Shown: positions 60,096 to 64,000 of the stretch, piece by piece
Layout of the letters: each line of letters begins with the position of its first letter
How positions within the stretch are numbered: position 1 is the stretch's first letter
Assembly (NCBI GenBank): GCA_041499965.1
Contig: JBGQLG010000003.1
Coordinates: 17,108 to 81,107, forward strand
DNA length: 64,000 nucleotides
Reading direction: 5' to 3'
Origin: AR5 sp041499965
GTDB lineage: Bacteria > Methylomirabilota > Methylomirabilia > Rokubacteriales > CSP1-6
Notes under the pieces: model-generated
Seen by the model: only the letters and a program-made list of their open reading frames with translations
Told to the model about the DNA's origin: nothing
Database searches by the model: none
Made by a program: the position numbers and the translations under genes

Positions 60096-60977
60096 CTACC
60101 CGAGATCCGAGGTCGCGGCCTCCTCGGCGGGGCACTCACTCTCGCGACCGCGCACGACGCGTCGTCCCGCCAGCGGCCCCTGGGTCTCGGTCACGATCGT
60201 TCGCTGCCCCTCGATCTGGTGATCGGCGCGGAAGTAGACGACGACCCAGTCTCGCGTGCGGCCGAACTCGTGCGCGCGCGCGGTGTTCGAGAAGAGGGCC
60301 GTGACGTGCCAGGGACCGCGCTCGGTGTGGAGGATCGGTAGCCAGCGCTTCCCGGAGGGATTGAATCGGTGAGGCGCGATCCGCGCCAGGCGGCCGGTCT
60401 TGGCCTTGCCGCGGTACTCCTCGTCGACGTCGAGGAGCACGGCCACCGGGGGCTCCGCGGCCGGCGGGGCGGGTCGACGACGGCCGAGCATGCCGGCCAG
60501 CGTCGAGCGGATCATCGCGATGCGGCGCGCGCCCATGCCGGGCACGGACGCGAGGTGTCCATCATGCGCGGCACTCTCGAGCGCCTCGAGGCTGTCGACC
60601 TGCAGGACGTCGTGGATCCGGCCGGCCAGCACTCGACCGACGCCGGGGATCGAGCGGAGAAGCTGCTCGGGATCGAGCGTGCCCCGGAGCCGCTCGAGCA
60701 GGGCCCATCGGCCGGTGGCGAGGATCTCGTGCACGGCGGCCGCGATGCCCGGGCCGATACCGGGCAGCGCTCGGAGCGCCTCCGGGCCGCCGCGGGTGAC
60801 CAGTTCGCCGACGTCATCCGGCAACCCGGCGATCGTGTCGGCGGCTCGGCGAAACGCGCGCACGCGGAAGGGGTTGGCCTTCTGCCGCTCGAGGAGCTCG
60901 GCGGCCTCGCGCAGCCGCGCGCTGATCGCCTCGTTCCGCCCCGAGGGCGGGCCGTTCGGAGCGAGCATCGCCGTCAC
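60096..60977 (-). CDS. Helix-hairpin-helix DNA-binding protein (PolX N-terminus-like)
   Basis: 293 aa. The N-terminal ~170 residues resemble the polymerase X 8-kDa/HhH region (NPFRVRAFRRAADTIAGLPDDV; LPGIGPGIAAAVHEIL; IPGVGRVLAGRIHDVL; VPGMGARRIAMI), with no polymerase or PHP domain. The C-terminal half is a conserved domain of unknown function (FNPSGKRWLPILHTERGPWH; DWVVVYFRADHQIEGQRTIV). GTG start overlaps the Lon stop (GTGA). Probably DNA-repair related. Confidence 0.8.
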   Translation of the reverse strand: MTAMLAPNGPPSGRNEAISARLREAAELLERQKANPFRVRAFRRAADTIAGLPDDVGELVTRGGPEALRALPGIGPGIAAAVHEILATGRWALLERLRGTLDPEQLLRSIPGVGRVLAGRIHDVLQVDSLEALESAAHDGHLASVPGMGARRIAMIRSTLAGMLGRRRPAPPAAEPPVAVLLDVDEEYRGKAKTGRLARIAPHRFNPSGKRWLPILHTERGPWHVTALFSNTARAHEFGRTRDWVVVYFRADHQIEGQRTIVTETQGPLAGRRVVRGRESECPAEEAATSDLG

Positions 60978-63382
60978 GGCGACTCCCTCTTGCCCGGGCC
61001 AGGGGCGGCGCGGAGTGCCCGCAGCTGCTCGACGTTGCGCACCAGGGCCTGACGGACCGCTTCGTTGAAGGTGCCGTCGGGATAGCGCCCGTCGGGCCGG
61101 AGGTCTCCGGCCTCGCGTCCGGACAGGACGGCGAGCCCGTCGTCCACGGAACGCGCGGCATAGACGTGAAACCGCTCGTCGCGGACGGCGGCGGCCACAT
61201 CCTCGCGGAGCATGAGATGGCGGACGTTGGCTTCGGGGATCAGCACACCCTGGCTGCCGGTGAGGCCGTGCCGCCGGCACGCATCGAAGAAGCCCTCGAT
61301 CTTCTCGTTGATCGCGCCGACCGGCTGGATCTCACCCTGCTGGCTCACGGAGCCGGTGACGGCGATCCGCTGGGCCAGCGGGATGCCGGCCAGGGCGGAC
61401 AGCAGCGCGTACAGCTCGGCCGAGGAGGCGCTGTCCCCGTCGACTTCCTCGTACTGCTGCTCGAAGGCGATCGACGCGGACAGCGCGAGCGGGTGCACGC
61501 GGGCGTACCGTCCGGCCAGGAATCCAGTCAGGATCATGACTCCCTTGGAGTGCACGCGCCCGCCGAGCTTCGCCTCCCGCTCGATGTCCACGACGCCGGG
61601 CTCTCCGCAGAAGGCCCGGGCGGTGATCCGGCACGGCCGGCCGAAGGCGTGATCGCCCGTGGAGAGGACCGAGATCCCGTTGACCTGTCCGAGCGCCTCG
61701 CCGTCCATGGCGAGCAACAGCGTGCCGTCGGAGATCGCTCGGCCGACCCGTTCCTCGACGAGGTTGACGCGCTCGATTCGCTGGGCGATGGCCCGCGTCA
61801 CGTCCGGGCCGGTCACGAGGGCGTGCTGATCACGCTCGGCGCAGTACGCGGACTCCCGGATGAGGTCCAGGAGCAGCCCGAGTCGCGCACTGAGTCGCTC
61901 CTGGTGTTCCACGAGACGCGAGCCGTGCTCCACGAGCCGCGCGATGCCGTCGGCCGCGAAGGGACGCAGCCCTTCCTCGCGGCAGGCATCCGCCACGAAG
62001 CGCGCATAGAGCAGCACGTTGTCGGGCGTGCGGGGGAACGAATCGTCGAAGTCGACCTTCACCTTGAACAGCTCACCGAAGTCCTCGTCGAGCGCGTAGA
62101 GCAGGTAGTAGAGCATCGGGCTGCCGATCAGGACCACCTTCACGGAGAGTGGAATCGGCTCCGGGGCGAGGCTCACGGTACTGACCATCTGCAGCTCGGC
62201 TAGCGGAGTCTCGATGCGGAGTGCGCGGCTCTTCAGCGCTTTCTTCAGCGAATCCCAGGCCATGAAGTTCGCCAGCACGTCCTTCGCCTCGAGGAGCAGA
62301 GAGCCGCCGTTGGCGCGGTGCAACGCGCCCGCCTTGATCAGCGTGAGGTCCGTCACCAGGGTCCCGAAGTGGGCCCGGTGCTCGATCCGGCCCAGGAGGT
62401 TACCGTGGGTGGGATTCCGCTCGAAGACCACGGGGGCGCCGCGCGCGTCGGCACGGTCGACCAGGACGTTCACGCGATACCGGTCGAGAAACGCGCCCGG
62501 CGGCGGCAGGAACGGCAGCTCTGGCGGCGCGCCCCCTTCGCTGCGCAGCTCCTCGGCGTGCGCGATGAGATCTTCCTCGACCTTGCCGAGGTAGGCCTGC
62601 ACGGCAGCCAGACCGTCGAAGGTCTCCTTCACCTCACGCAGGAGCTGCCTCGTTCCCGCCGCCACCGTGTCCCGGACGAGGTGGGTGTGCGCCTGCTGCG
62701 TCTCGCGCTCGTTCTGACGAAGTTGGCGCAGCGTCGCCTCGACGCGGCTCTCGAGCGCTGCGGCCTGCTCGTGCAGGTGCTGCCGCCTGGCCTCCGGGAG
62801 CGCGTGGAACTGCTCGTGCGTGAGGGGCTGACCGTCCGAGGCCGGCACGACGCCGAGCCCGCCCGGTGTCCGCACGACGCCGAGGTCCACGGCGCGAGCG
62901 GCCTCTTCCAGCCGTGTCATCTCCTCGGTCTGGCGCCGCCCCAGCTCTTCCATGATGCGGGCCTTTTCCCGCTCGAAGGCCTCGCCCTCGAAGAGCCGGG
63001 GCAGGCGAGTCTTGCATTCCTCCACGAGCCGCGCCATCTCGTCACGGAGCTGCCGTCCACGCCCGGCCGGCAGCTCGAGCGCGCAGGGCCGGTACGGATC
63101 GGCGAAGTTGTGGACGTAGCACCAGTCCGAGGGAACGCGCCCGTCCGCGGCCGCCGCGTCCAGCAGCCGGCGCATGCTCGTCGTCTTCCCGGTGGCCGGA
63201 GCGCCGAGCACGAAGAGGTTGTAACCTCCCCGCTTCATCCCGATGCCGAACGTGGTCGCGTCGAGCGCGCGCTGCTGACCGATCAACCCGGGCATCGGTT
63301 CCAGCTCGGCCGTGGAGCGGAATGGCAACGTGGCCGGATCACACGCCGCCCGCAGCTCCTGCGCCTTCAGGCGACGGCTCAC
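60974..63382 (-). CDS. Lon-family ATP-dependent protease (LonC/YcbZ-like AAA_32 type)
   Basis: 802 aa from GTG 63382. AAA part with Walker A GAPATGKTTS (~67), a coiled-coil insertion (~150-270), HRANGGSLLLEAKDVL (Walker B-like) and sensor regions; C-terminal Lon protease domain with the catalytic serine in VDGDSASSAELYALL (~625) and lysine in NEKIEGFFDACRRHG (~670). It degrades damaged proteins. The start overlaps the stop of an upstream truncated receiver gene. Confidence 0.92.
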   Translation of the reverse strand: MSRRLKAQELRAACDPATLPFRSTAELEPMPGLIGQQRALDATTFGIGMKRGGYNLFVLGAPATGKTTSMRRLLDAAAADGRVPSDWCYVHNFADPYRPCALELPAGRGRQLRDEMARLVEECKTRLPRLFEGEAFEREKARIMEELGRRQTEEMTRLEEAARAVDLGVVRTPGGLGVVPASDGQPLTHEQFHALPEARRQHLHEQAAALESRVEATLRQLRQNERETQQAHTHLVRDTVAAGTRQLLREVKETFDGLAAVQAYLGKVEEDLIAHAEELRSEGGAPPELPFLPPPGAFLDRYRVNVLVDRADARGAPVVFERNPTHGNLLGRIEHRAHFGTLVTDLTLIKAGALHRANGGSLLLEAKDVLANFMAWDSLKKALKSRALRIETPLAELQMVSTVSLAPEPIPLSVKVVLIGSPMLYYLLYALDEDFGELFKVKVDFDDSFPRTPDNVLLYARFVADACREEGLRPFAADGIARLVEHGSRLVEHQERLSARLGLLLDLIRESAYCAERDQHALVTGPDVTRAIAQRIERVNLVEERVGRAISDGTLLLAMDGEALGQVNGISVLSTGDHAFGRPCRITARAFCGEPGVVDIEREAKLGGRVHSKGVMILTGFLAGRYARVHPLALSASIAFEQQYEEVDGDSASSAELYALLSALAGIPLAQRIAVTGSVSQQGEIQPVGAINEKIEGFFDACRRHGLTGSQGVLIPEANVRHLMLREDVAAAVRDERFHVYAARSVDDGLAVLSGREAGDLRPDGRYPDGTFNEAVRQALVRNVEQLRALRAAPGPGKRESP

Positions 63383-63546
63383 ACCGGGTCCTGGCGCGCC
63401 ACGGCGACCGGCGTGCTCTCCGCCACCGTGACGCGAAACCCCGCTGACGTGAGAAGCTCCCTCAGGACGTCCCGGATCCTTCGGTCGTCGTCGATGACCG
63501 GCACGTCCGTGGTCGCCGCCGATGAGTTGATCGCCGACGTTCTCAT
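63379..63546 (-). pseudogene. N-terminal remnant of a response-regulator receiver domain
   Basis: 55 aa from ATG 63546: PVIDDDRRIRDVLRELLTSA then GFRVTVAEST, the acidic pocket and first helix of a receiver domain, ending after ~35 domain residues. The phospho-acceptor Asp and the rest are missing. Its stop overlaps the Lon start (GTGA), so it now acts as a leader peptide. The ATG is ~3 nt after the inferred sigma-54 start. Confidence 0.65.
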
Positions 63547-63560
63547 GGGTGACACGTGTC

Positions 63561-63575
63561 GCAATCAAAGTGCCA
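63561..63575 (-). promoter_or_regulatory. Sigma-54-type promoter of the Lon operon
   Basis: Minus-strand TGGCAC, five bases, TTGC: the best consensus match in the window. Inferred start near 63549. Half-sites TGCCCC (63638-63643) and TGAGGC (63656-63661) lie ~90-112 bp upstream. Confidence 0.82.
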
Positions 63576-63670
63576 GAGGCGCCGCGAGGGAAAACACGCA
63601 CTTGGCGGAATCTCGCTCCGCACGAGTGTGGCGGCCATGCCCCTGGTTGTGGCCATGAGGCGGGTCAGCC

Positions 63671-64000
63671 GTGGCTGAGGGACCCGTCCCGCTGACGCTG
63701 GATGCCGCGCACGGGGAAGGCGGCGGGCAGGTCTTGCGCACGGCGCTCGCCCTGGCCGTCGCACTCGGCCGTCCGGTCACACTGGAGCGGATCCGCCTGC
63801 GCCGGCCCCGGGCCGGGCTGCAGCCGCAGCACCTCACCGTCGTTCGGGCGCTGGCCACGATCAGCGCCGCACTGGTGGAGGGCGACCGACTCGGGTCCAC
63901 CGCCCTGTCGTTCACGCCACGGCGGCTCGGCCACGGTGACTGGCGCTTCGACGTGGGCGCCGTCCTCGCGAGCGCCGGGTCCGTGCCGCTGCTGTTCCAG
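63671..64000 (+). CDS. rtcA: RNA 3'-terminal phosphate cyclase, N-terminal part (right-edge partial)
   Basis: 110 residues visible, running off the window. From GTG 63671 the frame gives AAHGEGGGQVLRTALALAVA and RAGLQPQHLTVVRALATI, the RtcA N-terminal signature. An in-frame stop at 63656-63658 excludes any longer start. RtcA converts 3'-phosphate RNA ends to 2',3'-cyclic phosphate, substrates of RtcB. Divergent from the Lon operon, 125 bp away from its truncated leader gene. Confidence 0.88.
   Translation, partial: MAEGPVPLTLDAAHGEGGGQVLRTALALAVALGRPVTLERIRLRRPRAGLQPQHLTVVRALATISAALVEGDRLGSTALSFTPRRLGHGDWRFDVGAVLASAGSVPLLFQ

Overview
This is a gene-dense, very GC-rich bacterial window with strong G/C third-position bias. 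Genes are packed tightly, with many ATGA, GTGA and TGATG stop/start overlaps. No rRNA, tRNA, CRISPR array, phage or intact insertion sequence was seen. The gene set fits a soil or subsurface bacterium of the Rokubacteria/Methylomirabilota kind: archaeal-type AdoMet synthetase, CarS-like protein, class II ribonucleotide reductase, many CBS, USP and BON proteins, and a giant cyclic-glucan synthase. That placement is inference only; no marker gene here proves it.

Layout. 0-1.3 kb: end of a conserved protein and a LOG-family protein. 1.4-9.1 kb: groEL, a TraR/DksA zinc-finger protein, small membrane proteins, Hsp20, four twin-CBS proteins and a PfkB kinase. 9.1-15.2 kb: an htrA-ppsA-CBS operon diverging from archease-rtcB. 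15.3-23.4 kb: an inositol-phosphatase/kinase-PCMT fusion/metK operon, a DASS transporter, an AIR-synthase-like protein, a Vms1/eRF1-like protein and a CarS-like protein. 23.5-36.1 kb: two related BON/USP loci (one with nrdJ, one with an nrdJ remnant) around an acyl-CoA ligase, GYD protein, ligA and polX. 36.1-46.4 kb: degraded transporter genes, a Pal-like lipoprotein, a frameshifted glycoside-hydrolase-like gene, a MacAB-type exporter with ftsH, an MFS gene and two more pseudogenes. 46.4-56 kb: a 2,818-aa cyclic beta-glucan synthase with a tandem USP protein. 56-64 kb: an HPF-like protein, FMN-binding protein, periplasmic protein, amino-acid dehydrogenase, HhH protein, Lon-type protease and the start of rtcA.

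The main finding is regulatory. I count 19 sequences with the geometry of a sigma-54 -24/-12 promoter (YGGCAN, five bases, NTGC, usually followed by AC), each placed just upstream of a gene or operon. Most have, about 75-110 bp further upstream, an inverted repeat built from the half-site TGGGGC/GCCYCA (spaced two or six bases), which looks like an enhancer-binding-protein site. At htrA/archease and macA-ftsH/macB one block of sites lies midway between two divergent promoters. The downstream genes are protein folding and proteolysis (groEL, hsp20, htrA, ftsH, lon), protein repair (PCMT with metK), RNA repair and ribosome rescue (archease-rtcB, Vms1-like), DNA repair and dNTP supply (polX-ligA, nrdJ), general stress (USP, BON, CBS, TraR) and the envelope (Pal-like, MacAB, cyclic glucan synthase). 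In about six cases the inferred start site is only 2-4 nt before the start codon. I infer one sigma-54 stress/repair regulon; neither rpoN nor an intact activator gene is present, only an N-terminal receiver remnant ahead of lon.
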